Source: Agriotes lineatus
Taxonomy: Eukaryota > Arthropoda > Insecta > Coleoptera > Elateridae
DNA length: 64,000 bases
Assembly: GCA_940337035.1 (NCBI GenBank)
Contig: CALNHX010002678.1
Span: forward strand, 1-64,000
Reading direction: 5' to 3'
The translations under genes were made by a program, and so were the position numbers. Within the stretch, counting starts at the first letter, position 1, and each line of letters begins with the position of its first letter. Of this stretch, positions 25,335-37,279 are shown piece after piece. A model generated the notes under the pieces. It was not told the DNA's origin. It saw only the letters and a list, made by a program, of their open reading frames with translations, and made no database searches.

Positions 25335-26290
25335 GCTATGAGTACATCATCCCTGTACGTTTAGCATTTATAGATTGTTGTAAAGCGTTCAATTCTATTG
25401 TACGTGGGCAGTCATAACCCCAATATCATTCAGTACGCATGAGTAGAAACATGCAACACTTTATATAAAATTCAATGAAGACATGTTTATGAAGAAGATT
25501 CAACTAGGAAGAGGAATCTGGCAAGGAGAAACAATCTTGCCGAAGTTCTCCACTTCTACATTGGAGAATATTTTTAATACCATGACCTTGACCTTGAATT
25601 GTTCTCCTCAGCAGTGACGTGGAAGCTCTGAAAGTGTTGCAAAAACTATATAAAACACCGGAAACAGTTGGATCGAAGCTAAATATCTGCTAAACAAGGA
25701 AGGCGAGCCCAAGAGCATTCAAGTCGCCTTAGTTAACCAGATATTGGACGAATAGGTCTATTTGGGGAACATATTAAAAATAGGAAAAGGGAATCAAGTC
25801 AGAAGGCGACTTTTGGAAAGCCGAGCTACATTTTGAAGAACCAATACCAATAGAATTACCTAGGCTATGGAAACTGCTACATTAACGAAGAAAGGTATGA
25901 CCCGACTAAGAATATTCCAGCAGGCAATGGGGAAAGCCTTGCTAGATATTAGCCTAAGAGATAGAATATCAACTAAGGCTATACGAATAAAAACCACCGT
26001 GACGGATATGGCTAAACAAATTGTAGTAATGAAACGAAGATGGGTCACACATGCAGAGAAAATCCAGATGAGTCAACAAAATCATATCCTGGACACAACA
26101 AGTCGAAGAGATGTGGGAAGACCACATATGAAATAGTAGTACGGCATTCCAAGACTTGCTAGGACGGACTGGCTTGAAGACCAGATACAGAGCAATATGG
26201 AAAATATGGAAGCGACGTACATTCTGGAGTGGGTGGCGACAGGCTGAAGAAGAAGGAGGAATCGCATGTCTCCAAAACTGGCCTGATTCT
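25335..26290 (+). pseudogene. LINE 3' fragment: reverse transcriptase palm and C-terminus
   Basis: IDCCKAFNSI (about 25375, for D-Y-x-K-A-F-D-S) is followed by RGIWQGETI (about 25510, for R-G-V-R-Q-G-D-x-I-S-P-K-L-F). The later RLRIFQQAMGKALLDISLRD block (25905-25960) and WVTHAEKIQ (about 26040) match the R-x-x-x-x-Q-R-A-M-E-R-x-M-L-G-V-S-L-R-D-R C-terminal domain of craniofacial/R1-like LINEs. RRDVGRPHMK (about 26110) and LARTDWLED (about 26150) complete the C-terminus. The YADD box region is decayed and frames change repeatedly. Probably the same LINE family as 3191-4960. Confidence 0.8.
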
Positions 26291-27322
26291 TCTAAAGCAT
26301 TTTTCACTCTTTCAGATTTTCTTTTACTAACGATGCCAGTTACGTCGAGAAGCGCTTATTAGTATATCACCAGGATTGTTGCACTTGTATTATTGCCTTT
26401 TGTAAGTGATTTTATTATAATTTTTGTTATCGAGTTTCGTAGCATGTGTCCTTTCTTCCATATTTCTTGAATGAGTGTATTTATTTTATTAATTGGTGCT
26501 ACCCTAATGTATTCCATTTGGTCTACTGTACGTTCTGTCTCCCCTGAGCGTTTTTGCTACACTTCTTTTCCAATTTATCTATTTACCTTTCTTCTCTTCT
26601 ATGCTTTCATAACGGTATTAAGAGATTTTTGACGTTCTCGAACGGAAACATGCCACCAACTAGACTCGCAAGACTAGATCTGGTCCAACTTATCTTGAAA
26701 GGTGGTGAACTAAAATAAAGGGCGCCAAGTGGTTCTATTTGGCGCATACACTTCTGAATAATTGAGAGGACTAACCACTAGGTGCCTCAAAGAAATAAAA
26801 AAATCAAATGAAACTCACGAAATAGTGAGTATCATTAAAAAATAACGAAAAACATAATTGAACGTCAATTCTACAAGGGAAATAGTCGCATAGCAGAGCT
26901 TAAACTGAAAATTTATGGCACACGCGGCACGTGGTTTTAATGTGATACGAAAGATCAAGCTAAAACTCCTTCTACGGTGCCATACAGACAGCCAACGCTT
27001 CCTACTGGACATGCCACTTCGCACCTCATGCTTAGACTACAGCGTCCGTCAATCTACTCTATTATATATTGGTTGCAAACCTACCAGGTGAAGTATTTCC
27101 TAATTCGTACATTTTAATGATTCTTTTTTAATACTAGTCCCTGCCAGACAATTATCTGGTTCTGCAGCTGCACCTCTGCTAATGTTTTTTATATCGAGTG
27201 ATCGAAAAAAAAAATTTCTTCAAGTGACCTATGCTGCATTCAGAAAATGTTAAACGTCAAAAATATTCAAAAAAACTTTTGTTAAGAATACAATTTTAGT
27301 TTACAATGTCCGCTAAGAGAGC
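26291..27322. other. Intergenic, no gene recognised
   Basis: AT-rich; short frames only. Nothing assignable. Confidence 0.4.
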
Positions 27323-27452
27323 ACACTTCGAGGAGAACATTTTTTGATCACACGTTACAATCGGCATGTTACATCCAAGCTATCCTTCCTTCTCCTGTCA
27401 GGCATACCTCAGGGATCTAATCTTGGGCCGTTATTTATTTATTTTAGATAAT
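27323..27452 (+). pseudogene. Short non-LTR reverse-transcriptase scrap
   Basis: SGIPQGSNLGPLFIYF is the conserved S-G-V-P-Q-G-S-x-L-G-P-L-L-F motif 4 region of Jockey/CR1-like reverse transcriptases. It is preceded in frame by RHVTSKLSFLLL. A stop follows at once. No flanking domains remain. Confidence 0.75.
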
Positions 27453-29211
27453 AGTTCGTAGTTATATTTGTATGATTTTGAATAAATGCCAAACAGAAAT
27501 ATTTTTATAAATTGCACGGTTTATGCACGGTAGTACAGAGAATAATTACAAAAACGTAAACGGATATAAAAATTGGTATGATTAGAATTACAGGTAGGAA
27601 GCAGCGATACAACATGTGAAATTTAAATTATTTAATTACATTTACTCACCCAGTGATTTGCTGTAGATTTTTTTATCCAGCTGTTTTTTTCTAGACAAAA
27701 TTTATTACTACGGTTAAAATGGAAATTAATGCCATCATAACGGTAAATAGTAGGACTAAAGCGACTATCGCAATCGCTCGTCATTCTCTTTCAGAGCAAA
27801 TAACACACGAAAACGTCGTTTTGTAGCAGCCTAAGTGCATCTACCTGCCGTTACAAAAGGTGGTCAATTTCTGTTGTTCAAGGCACAATTGATTTGTTAT
27901 GGAATTTCCCCTATTCGTCGACACACCCACGGCATTTGTTGTTATGAATATTAAATAACTCGGTTCGTGCATTATTAATTATAGCTGTAATTTTCCTTAG
28001 GGACGAATGATAGATAAGCATTAATCAAAGGTTACATTTTTTGTGTACGTATATCTGGCCAACACAGCGATTCTAATGGTGTGTCGCATTTCAATTATTA
28101 ATTTGTAATTTGTAAAAGAACATTGAAGAAGCATGAAAGTACAACTATTTTCTTCTACGCCACCAAAGTATTGATTACACCCTCAACCACTTTATACAAA
28201 TTTACAATTTTTGTAGCAATCAATCGCAAGTAACCCAAAGTTACTTATATGAAAGGCCTTATGAAACTACATTATTTTTGTGAAGACAGCAAACGCTCTG
28301 TTAAGTTGAGCATGTCACTGCGGATGAATGTACACATAATAACTTTAAAACGACGCCACCTAGCAGGCGGATGTCTTCGCTATTCAAAGGTATTTGGGCG
28401 GGATGTTAAGCAGTTGCGTAACTGCCGAGTCGATGGTTGCGAGTTTGGAAGTTCCGGAAAAATTTAAATTTCTGCTCCTTTCAGTCTGAAATATCACATG
28501 ATCGGCGCTCCATTAACGGATTTTGGCTTCGCAAGCCGAACATATATGGCGATTACGTATATCATAATATGATAACGGCCATACCATATTGAAAGCATCG
28601 GTTCAACAGATTACGAACACTAAATATGTTTGAAGGAGCGCGATGCTAAAAAAACTCATGAAAAAACTTCTCGATCTCAACCCTGATGTGCAGACGTCTC
28701 ATCTTGTTGAAAAATATTTTGCTGAAACATACCTACATCTCTTTTAATTGTAAAGATTTTAGCAAATACATTCAACTAGCAACAAATATTTTCATTTGAT
28801 AGGGCTGGTAAGTATTCAATAAAGATCGCCTGATTACTTAGCTTTAAAAAATATGAAATAATCCCTTTACAATATTTGTGGCTTCATTTCTCTTTAAAAG
28901 GAGATTGGATAGACTTGTGATGTCGATAGAATCGTTGTCCATAGATATAACTTATTTCGAAGATGGGGGTTGATAATAAATTCCAGAAATTACATTATAT
29001 GGAACACATGGGGATAGAACTAAAAGAAGGGATCTTCTCAGGCAACATAATAGTAGATTATCCAATAAGGGAGAGAAATGCGTTCTCTCCGAGTTGCATA
29101 TACTATTTTTTTCACGTTGTAGGAAGATTTAAAACGAAAAACCCGTTTTTTAAACGCCATTTATTGACATTTTAGTTATAATTATTTTAAAATTAGTAGC
29201 CTATGGTAAAT
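27453..29211. other. AT-rich intergenic DNA
   Basis: No coding or repeat signal was recognised. Confidence 0.4.
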
Positions 29212-29312
29212 TTTAAAGTTGGTGGCACTGTAAGTCATTATGACAAGACCTCACAATTATATAAAATTTGATGTTAGAAGAGATATACAAGCAGCTATAC
29301 TACCAACAATGA
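29212..29312. mobile_element. Possible degenerate foldback related to the 6322 family
   Basis: GTTGGTGGCACTGTAAGTC matches the inner arm of the 6322 element (GTTGGTGGTACTGTAAGTC). The segment ends CTATACTACCAAC, a partial inverted match to its start. The middle is poorly conserved. Confidence 0.4.
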
Positions 29313-29349
29313 TCAGTTTGGGATGAAAGTGTATCTTACTAGTGATAGC

Positions 29350-29769
29350 CTACGGCGCGAAACACTTACGCTTGTTACGGTCTAAAACGACATTTACGAC
29401 AACGCGCCAGCTTATAACGGTATTAACAAAAATCCACGAAAAAGCTAGACGACTAGCGCGGACGATATCTCTCAAACTCGGGAACTCACATAGGACCGCT
29501 TCCCAGCCCATAACAAGAGATGCCGGTTGATCTACAGTGGAGCGAGGGGTGGTCCAACACGAGATAACACTACGGCAATGGCGTAAAGAACGATAAACAG
29601 ATCTAAATTGATTGAGCGCCACCCCATTCCATGACGGTAAACGAGAACGCACAGGTAAACTTACGGAGAAACAGGGTAGCAGATGAATCTGCCTTTTGAC
29701 TTTAAATCTGGCAGTAATCTGGACAGCAAGCCGGTTCAGCAACATCAGACCTACCTTTTTAAAATCCAC
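29350..29769 (-). other. Unassigned 139-codon open frame
   Basis: This is one of the longer uninterrupted frames outside the duplicated region, in sequence of higher G+C than its surroundings. The translation is rich in R, S, V and L and contains no motif I recognise. No splice context or partner gene is visible. It may be a fragment of an unrecognised element or chance. Confidence 0.2.
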
Positions 29770-29997
29770 TTGGGCAACTAGCCAAACTCCTTTTACAATT
29801 ATTGTAAAAATATAAACACAAAAATCGCATGCACGATAGCAAAGGAAACCACATTTAAATCAACAGGACATGTATTGACACGAAATTTTTTGAGTAGTAA
29901 TATAAAGAGGTACATGTAAATCTGACAGATATATACTGCAGTTCGGTAATTAAGCATCGTCGTAAACTATTAACATAAATTGATCTTCAATATGTAA

Positions 29998-30114
29998 AAC
30001 GATAATAGTGAATCATAAGCAAATATCTATTGACATAAATTGACATTAAATCTCTACACGATACTGGTGAACCATAAGCAAATAACTATTGACATACATT
30101 GACATTAAATCTCT
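29998..30114. repeat. Two-copy direct repeat, ~57 bases
   Basis: Two adjacent units share CATAAGCAAATA, CTATTGACATA and TTGACATTAAATCTCTAC (about 30014-30057 and 30073-30114). A weaker third copy starts near 29965. Confidence 0.7.
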
Positions 30115-30284
30115 ACTAGCTGACGGTAAATGAACTGTAAATGTCAGAAACACAACTGTAACGGTTTGATAATTACAAAAAGGTACACAAAGAGAACTAA
30201 ATGACTGAGACTGTTCGATAATTCGACGAAACACACTGTATATATAAGCATCTAATGATCGCATGGGACGTCATTTAATAGTGT

Positions 30285-31480
30285 CACCCTCGCAGAAGTG
30301 AAGCAAAGGTACTTGAACTGAGAGCTTTCTTCGGGTGTTCGCCGCCAGTCTTGATTGCTTCATTGATCTCACACTCAGTCTTTATGATGTTAAGCTGCAT
30401 GCTACGTTCATGCAAGTGAGTTTTGTACTGTTGCTTTAAATTGTTGGGAAACTTCGACCGCGGAAAATATTTCGTCAGCGTAAGGAAGCGACCGCAAGTG
30501 GGGCATCTGGATGTCGTCCATAACTTCATCCGTGTAGGGAAACAACAGAAAAGATGAGCAGCCCGATTTTTGGTGTACGCCGACGGTAATTACGAAAGGA
30601 CGCTGTGCGATCGAAGGGTGTACCAGATGGATCGTGCAGGACTCCATCGAATGCCCTCTCCAGATGCATGAACCTTATGTTGATAGGTTGATTCTTCTCC
30701 CTATTGCTGATTCGGCACGATGGTGATGATTTTGTGCGGCCTAGCGTCAATTACACGTTCAAAGAGCTCATAGCGTGGCACAGAAGATGAACTGGCCGCC
30801 AATTGGAGATTCCGCGACGTCATTCTTACTCTTCCAGGCCAATAGTGACGTGCTGGTTGTCTATCGAGTTACACCTTCGTCAACCATTGGGTTAAAGAGG
30901 ACGCCGAGGATTTTCCAGGTTTCGGCAGCAATCTTCTTCCTAGCAGCTTCTTCGGTAGTAACTGGCGTGTGATGGGATCTACGGATGAGACAATTCGTTA
31001 TTGCAGATTTTCTAGAAGTGATCCGGCGCTGAAGGTTTATCTAATAGAACCTGTTGGTCGCCCTTATTGAGGTATTTAACTTGGCCAATGTCCTGTTTTG
31101 AGTGATGGCGTGCTTTAGACAGATAGTAGATTTGATTTTCTCCTTCGGACTTGTTGAATTCTTCGTACAACCGGTCACAGTGCGTAGCTTTCGCCACATT
31201 AACTGTTCGCCTCGCCGTTTGTACTACTGGTAATCCGCCTCATTGCGAGGCTGGAACCACCCCATCTTCTACTCTTAGACGACTCGTTGCACTTTTTCGT
31301 TCCACTATCACGTTTGTGTGCCCATGAGCCGCTTCCCAGGCTTGGTCTTCCCGACGATGCCGACCACATCGTCCCAAATGTTGGCCAACGGCTGGTCCAT
31401 TGACTGTACCTGGTACACCGAAGGCTGACATCATGTAATCCGCTCCACTTTGTCCGAATTTATCGTCGTTGGTCGAGGTA
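30285..31480 (-). pseudogene. RTE-type LINE pseudogene
   Basis: In minus-strand order, WDDVVGIVGKTKPGKRLMG (about 31330-31395) and W-N-E-K-V-Q match the linker after the endonuclease. YDRLYEEFNKSEGENQIYYL-like sequence (31100-31180) matches the conserved Y-x-x-L-Y-x-x-L-x-x-x-E-G-E-x-x-x-Y-x-L-A of RTE elements. PVTTEEAARKK (about 30950) starts the reverse transcriptase. NIRFMHLERAFDGVLHD (about 30640-30690) is the D-x-E-K-A-F-D motif with its first D changed to H. VITVGVHQKSG (about 30580) is G-V-H-Q-G-S. The catalytic YADD appears as YADE (about 30475), followed by a L-N-x-x-K-T-E-Y-like LNIIKTECE. Frames shift several times, and the altered catalytic residues argue against activity. Confidence 0.85.
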
Positions 31481-32608
31481 GGCAGTTTTAATTTAGACAC
31501 CCTAACCGATTTACAAGTTGATACACAAGTAATAAACGTCTTTACATGTTCTCATTATTTCTCTATACAACAGCATCATTAAAATTTCAATACGATGTTA
31601 TCCCATAAATGAGTCCTCTATTGGGAACCAAACGCTTTGTGCTTGTAGGGAAGGAATGGCACGCACTGGGAAAATTTCATCGATGCAGTAACAGCTACTG
31701 CAGTTTATTTATTGAGCAATATATTGACAAATGATATAATGCCAGAATTGTATATTATAAATGCTCAACAAGGGTCAACCAATGTGTGACAACTACAAGC
31801 GTTGAGACACAACCGACGTTTGTCACTCTGGCTGTCAGTGTTGGGTTACGCCACCACTTAAGGTGTGACGTGGCGAGGAGATGTAGAGCTGGATCACTTG
31901 CTTACGCGCCAAACAAGTTTTGTTATGCAGAGATGACTGGCCCTCCACATTCGACGAAAAAGTTTCCGGTTTTTGAACTTTTCCTCTCGCGAATATTTGA
32001 ATGGTAAAATGATAGTAGTATATTGGCTTTAGTCATTGTTTTCACCGTGAATTTTTAAATTTTAAGGTGGCTGGATTATTTCTTCTGGTTCTATCGCAAG
32101 AAATGTATAGTCTTTCAGTCCCACTTTACACCTTTCTAAAGAAAAAATTAAGGTATCGCATACCTGAACGTTGCACTCAAAATCGATTTATCTTAAAAGA
32201 AATTAACGCAACGCGGATTGTTGTAGATTGGTGCTACAGGTCTTTCGATAAAACTAGTGTATTACTAATACGAACTACCTGAAACAATATATGAATTTTA
32301 GAAAATAAATAATCTACCTACGAGTACACGTTATAGGAAGTATTGCATCCTTCTAATCGAAGCAATGATTGTATGCGGATGATGTTGATTTGAATATCAT
32401 TAAAAATGTATGTTTCAAAACAAAAACAATTGATTCTCTTAGGAAATAGTTGATCGATGTATTCTACTATAGGGCAGTTGTAAAATACAAGCACTTTTCC
32501 GTGAGTTAAAAGGGTAACCATGTAAATAATAATAACTATTTATAACAAATAGCTCACCATATGTGGGAGTGTGAGTCTTGGATATAAAATTTAAACAAAA
32601 GCAAAATC
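31481..32608. other. Intergenic, no gene recognised
   Basis: Frames of up to 73 codons without recognisable content. Confidence 0.4.
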
Positions 32609-33289
32609 GAGATTGTTAGGGCATTTTGAAAAGTGCAACTATTTTGATAAATGCAAAAAATATGAAAGAATCAGTAGTTATATCCCTGGCCGCGAAGCAT
32701 TCGAGAGAAATACTCGAATTATACAGAATGTACGCGGGGAATATTGCAAGACTATTCCTCGAAGAAATGTCCTCCTTTTTATACCACACTATTCATTTTT
32801 AAAGAGTTTTCAGTTTTCTCTCTGAAATTTCTTTTGTACCTAGCTGGTTTGCCCTTCTTCCCGCAAATACTCGATATTGCACTTGTGCAAATACCCGGGT
32901 ATTGCACTAGTACAACATATTCGCTGTATTCGACTCTGATTAGTTCAAATTTTGAAAATTGATTGCTGGGATTGGTTTATATTATCTAAGGGAAATAGTC
33001 CATAATATCTAGGATTATGGGGAACGTATGAAGTGGTCGCTAAGCTACATACAGATGATGCTACCATCGGATGGTTCTTATGTAATTCATATATCATAAG
33101 AATTACCATACGCTAAATAAATAAAATCATAAGAATACAAACAAAAATTCAGGTCAATATGTTAAGTAGTTTAGTGATGATAGCTGGTTCAATGAGTCAA
33201 GGTGTTCCCGTTTTGAAAGATGCATGAAGTTGAAACTCATGCCCTGATTAAATAACTCGTAAAGAAGAGCTTCATTGTAAACGCCATAA

Positions 33290-34170
33290 AAGATTCTACG
33301 AACGATGTGTGAAGGTTAGAGTTACGTAACCACAAACAGTGAACGAGTGGGCTCTGACGTTTAAGAGTGGGCGTCAGAGTTGTGTAGATGACTTCAGTAG
33401 TGGAAGCCAGTCACTGCAGTTACTTCAAAAACGATCGAAAAAGATATTTTTTGGTGGAATGGTACCTAGCTAAGGTAACAGGTATATTAATTGGAGGGGC
33501 ATATTAAATAATTACTTATGTTTTGATCTGAATAAAGTTTCGACCCGAGGTCTGTTGCGCCTGCTGTTTTCGGGGGTTCAAGGTCTTCGCATGTGTAAGA
33601 AGGATCCCACTGCGCCGATTTGTAGCTATATATGAGACTTGGGTTCACAGCTACACACGTGAAACCAAATAACAGCCGATACATTAAACATACTGCCTAA
33701 CCGATTCCAAAGAAGGCGATGGCCGTTTTAACGGTCGAAAAAGTGATACTATTTTGGGATTTCAAGAGTATAACATTAATTGACTATTTGGAACAACATA
33801 CTACGGTAAAGGCTCAATATTAGTGTACATTTTTGGATAAATAGAAAACAAAGATCGTAAAAACGCGACCCCATTTGAAGCGCAAAGAATTGTATTGCGT
33901 CATGATAGTACCCCGTGCAATACCACCAAATTCACCATCAGAAAAATTACTAAACCGTAGAACCATTAATCTCCCATCCGCCGTGTTCCCTGATCTGGCA
34001 TCCAGCGATTTCTGGCCTATACAAAATTTAAGTCAAATGAGGTATTGATCAACAGAGTGAACAGGTATTTTAAAATACTCGTCAAATCTGCATATAAAAT
34101 TGTTTACACTCCGGGCCATACAGTTCAACAAACTGATTTTATCCTAACCTTTCTATATGTCTCAGCGGAT
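33290..34170 (+). pseudogene. mariner transposase pseudogene in copy A
   Basis: VNEWALTFKSGRQSC (about 33340, helix-turn-helix end), YETWVHSYTRETK (about 33630, the D-E-T-W-V-H catalytic region with the D changed), FWDFKSI (about 33755), RPHLKRKEL (about 33870), a decayed HTA segment near 33910-33930, and SAVFPDLASSDFWP (about 33980-34020, for Y-S-P-D-L-A-P-S-D) lie in mariner order. Stops and frameshifts are frequent. Orthologous copies sit at 48830 (truncated) and 58440. Confidence 0.8.
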
Positions 34171-34620
34171 ATTTCATTTATTCCTCGTAACAAATGGTTT
34201 GTTTGAACTGGACCTATAGATCATGCAGTACAGTAAAAAATGACTTAGGGCCAGTTCTATAAACCAAGGATAAAGTTATCCGGTGAATAAATACCCAAGA
34301 AAGGATTGCTGTAACCAAGGAAACTATGACAATTTTACCTGGGAAAGCTTATTCAAGACTAGCTGACCCGGCAAACGTTGTTTTGGGGAAAATCCTTCAA
34401 ACCATTCAGCACAGAGTCATAAAAGTATGACTGCAAATAGAAATTCGTACAGTGTATAGAAAAACAATTTTCCGGCTTTCCCTTTGGATTTTTCCGAATT
34501 TTCCTTCTTCATAAACCAACTCGGGAGGAAGACGAACAAACCAAAAAAAATCATCCAACTCGGTCAAGTCGTTCTCGAGTTTCTGCATTACTAACACACG
34601 GCGATTGATTTTTATATATA

Positions 34621-35722
34621 CAGGTTGTTTACGATCTTGTGATTTTATTTTTAAGGGGTGATTAAACACCTTAAAAGCATGTCATTAACGTTAAAATGTC
34701 TTAATAAAAGATTTTGTTTTTTATTATTATTAAGGGGTGGTTAAACACTTTAAAAGAAGGTTATTAATGCTAAAATAATAAAATTGTCGATAACACTAAA
34801 ACGATTAACGCAAAAATAATTGATAAAAAAATTAATGCTAAAACGTTAAAACAATTATTCAAAAAATTGTGCAAAGTAAACATAAATTCAAACGATTATA
34901 CCACTCCCTCTAACATCAATAAATGAAAAACGGCAAAATGCATAGTTACGCATGTACTAACTTTTGATAATGTACATAGCAACTGACTATCACATACCTT
35001 CCTGATTAATAGGTGATAATCACACGCCTTCACAAACATCACGTTACCTGCTGTCAGTACAATTGTCATAACAACCACATTAACTGTACTTTTAATAATA
35101 TTTAAAATACACTATTCAAACGTTGTTTATTCACTCGTGATATAATCTAGCCGAATGCAACTCGTGTCTTCTTGATTATTAAATCATTTCTGTTTCCACT
35201 CGATATATTGTTTTAGGCAATCACGCTCGTCCTTCGGACTCGCATAATTGCCAAACAATATATCTCATGTAAACAGAAATGATTATTTGATAATCAAGAA
35301 CCCACTAGTTGAATTATATATGATAATCTATCACTGATTTTTTTACTAAGTAGGTTGATTCCAATAACTTTTCGCATCTGTCAAGCTATTTCAGTAGTTG
35401 TCACTCCACTATTTGTTTGGCATAAATTCTTCCAAATAAATCCTAATAAGGAACGTAAAAATGGTCTATCGCACTAGCAGTGAATACGTCCACATGTTGT
35501 TAATTTATGGGGAAGTACACCAAAATGATGCTGCTGCAAACCGATTGTATGCTGAGCGTTTTCCTAACAGGCTAACTCCGATTCCACAAAAATTCACTGT
35601 TCTACTACTACTATATCTCTCTTATTATACAACTTTTGTTAAGGCATTATAGCGTTAATGACCTTCTTTTAAGGTTTTTAATCACCCCTTAAATATTAAA
35701 TCACAAGACCGTAAACACCCTG
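34621..35722. mobile_element. Nested element with ~90-base inverted ends, TA flanks
   Basis: Starts TA-CAGGTTGTTTACGATC and ends TAAACACCCTG-TA. The ends are inverted copies sharing CTTGTGATTT, AAGGGGTGATTAAA and GTCATTAACG-type blocks. Part of the left end is repeated once more at 34731-34785. No transposase was recognised, so it is non-autonomous. TA flanks suggest a Tc1/mariner-type mover. Confidence 0.6.
35150..35311. repeat. Long hairpin inside the nested element
   Basis: CTTGATTATTAAATCATTTC and its complement GAAATGATTATTTGATAATC, ATATATTGTTTTAGGCAATC and its complement, and a GTCCTTCGGAC tip form an almost continuous stem of about 70 base pairs. Confidence 0.7.
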
Positions 35723-36295
35723 TATAGAAGATAATACTTGCATTGTAGAACCGGCCCTTAAAATGCTAAAAATAAGTCTGTTGCTGTGCTAACATCGAAC
35801 TAAATAAAATATTAAGTAAATTAACACAAGTAATTTAATATCTTCGACGTACTTATACCAATTGGTAGAAACAACCATAGTACCGCTAACGAGACTGCCG
35901 ATGATTTGAGAGAGAGCCCAACTTGCAAAGTTTTTTATACAGTCCTGTTCATTGTCTGTTCTGTGGAACTTGATTTGGTTACTTAGTTTTCCCAGATAAT
36001 GAACAGTCACGGATGTTGAAATTTTTCAAGGTATTACGAATTGCGTTGGTTTGCAAAGCCTGCTTGATTCCAATAACAAATTAAATTGTGCCACAAACTC
36101 TAATGGTGTTTGAACAGTGGTGCAACGAGTATGTATCACAATCAAGAGAAATGATACTAAGCTTTTTCCGAAAGAGACGTATTCGCAAAAGATTATAGAA
36201 ACGCAGAGCCAGGTAAGCTGCACTTTTTGTTCAAATTGTTTTTTGAGAATTTTCAGTGGCTACGTGTTCTTTTGAAACATTTCTTGTGACATAAC

Positions 36296-36679
36296 CACGA
36301 GAAACATCTTGTTTCGGTTCGACGTGATATCTGTAAGTAACAGAACTCATGTATCACTGCCTTATAGAACATATACGCTGCTCTGCATACAATAATCATG
36401 CATAAGTTGATGGTTTGAGTATCATCATTTTTAAAATAGTATTTTGTACAACAGCCGAAGGTTTAAATGTTGTAATGGACACTCCTACGCAACCAATAAT
36501 TCCCTATTGGAGAACGGACTGTTCATGGCCATAGTATATTGTTTTTAGTTCTTTTAAGTTTAAAAATGTACGAATTTGTTTAAAAAGGTAAAACAATTTT
36601 CTTATTATTTGAACAAGGTTAGCTATGTGAATATTTCATTTTAAATAATTATCTATAATTACATCCAACTACTTAGCGC
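36296..36679. other. No feature recognised
   Basis: Unique AT-rich sequence between copy A and a LINE scrap. Confidence 0.4.
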
Positions 36680-36905
36680 TCAAATTTATTTTAATATCAG
36701 TAGTATACGTAGGTATAGATCCGATTTATATGGTATAAAAACAACGCAAGTTGTTTTTCCGGTATTTAAAGTCAGCAAATTTTTATCAAGCCAATTAATT
36801 ACCTTTTCCATTTTCATACTTATTGTAGGATAAAGATTTTCTAAGTAATAGATGAAAAATATAAAAGTGTATATCATTAGCATATGCATTTATTTTATAA
36901 TTGTT
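36680..36905 (-). pseudogene. Non-LTR reverse-transcriptase fragment
   Basis: AYANDI followed in a neighbouring frame by KVINWLDKNLLTLNTGKT matches the A-Y-A-D-D-T catalytic box and the downstream V-x-x-W-x-x-x-N-L-L-T-L-N-x-x-K-T motif of Jockey/CR1-like reverse transcriptases. The second box residue is N rather than D and the frame is shifted. Only about 70 codons remain. Confidence 0.75.
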
Positions 36906-36931
36906 GCTTATATTTCACAAATCGTTTATAA

Positions 36932-37262
36932 AGGGTGTTTTTTAGAGGCGGAGAACTTTAAATTGAAATAAAACACAGAAAAATGTTTTTAATATCCATA
37001 AAATTGGTTTTATTTGAAAGATAATTTTTTGGCATTTTGGCGGCGGCTGGCGCGTACGTGACGTAATCTGGAGGTCCAATTTTCACACATTCTTCGCAGT
37101 AAATCAGGCTGTATTTCGGCTATAACGCGTCGAATGTTGGCTTCCAAGTGCTCAATTGTTTCCGGTTTAGCGGCGTAGACATGCGAATTTAAATATCCCC
37201 AAAGAAAATAATCCAATGGCGTCAAATTGCATGAACGAGGTGGCCAGTTAACAGTTCCACGC
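36932..37262 (-). pseudogene. 3' end of a mariner-superfamily transposon
   Basis: The minus strand reads WPPRSCNLTPLDYFLWGYL then NIRRVIAEIQPDLLRRM, the conserved C-terminal third of the same broad transposase group as 21150-21620 (W-P-P-R-S-x-D-L-T-P-L-D-F-F-L-W-G). The frame stays open for 71 codons or more to the natural end. It is followed by a terminal sequence, GGGTGTTTTTTAGAG on the plus strand (about 36933), typical of such elements. Everything upstream of the D of LTPLD is missing. Confidence 0.8.
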
Positions 37263-37279
37263 GATGGATAATATTTTAA

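Larger units (their letters stand above)
34248..35757. mobile_element. Harbinger-like element, TTA target duplication
   Basis: Begins TTA-GGGCCAGTTCTATAAACC and ends TGTAGAACCGGCCC-TTA, so the terminal repeats are about GGGCCRGTTCTA and the target duplication is TTA, as in PIF/Harbinger elements. The 5' 105 bases are also present in copy C (59449-59553), but the rest is not. No transposase frame was recognised. A second element (34621-35722) is nested inside. Confidence 0.6.
32609..36295. repeat. Partial segmental copy A
   Basis: From GAGATTGTTAGGGCATTTTG (32609) this region is homologous to 48281 onward in copy B and to about 57918-60002 in copy C. Bases about 32660-32990 are replaced by unrelated sequence. 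Similarity resumes at GGAACGTATGAAGTGGTCGC (about 33021), continues through the mariner pseudogene, and resumes again at about 35828-36295 after a 1.5-kb block absent from C. A and C both lose similarity right after CTTGTGACATAACCA. A is much more diverged than B is from C. Confidence 0.8.

Noticed and set aside
33487..33684. Minus-strand ORF present in all three segmental copies (also 49013-49213 and 58652-58852)
   Set aside because: Antisense to the mariner transposase remnant.
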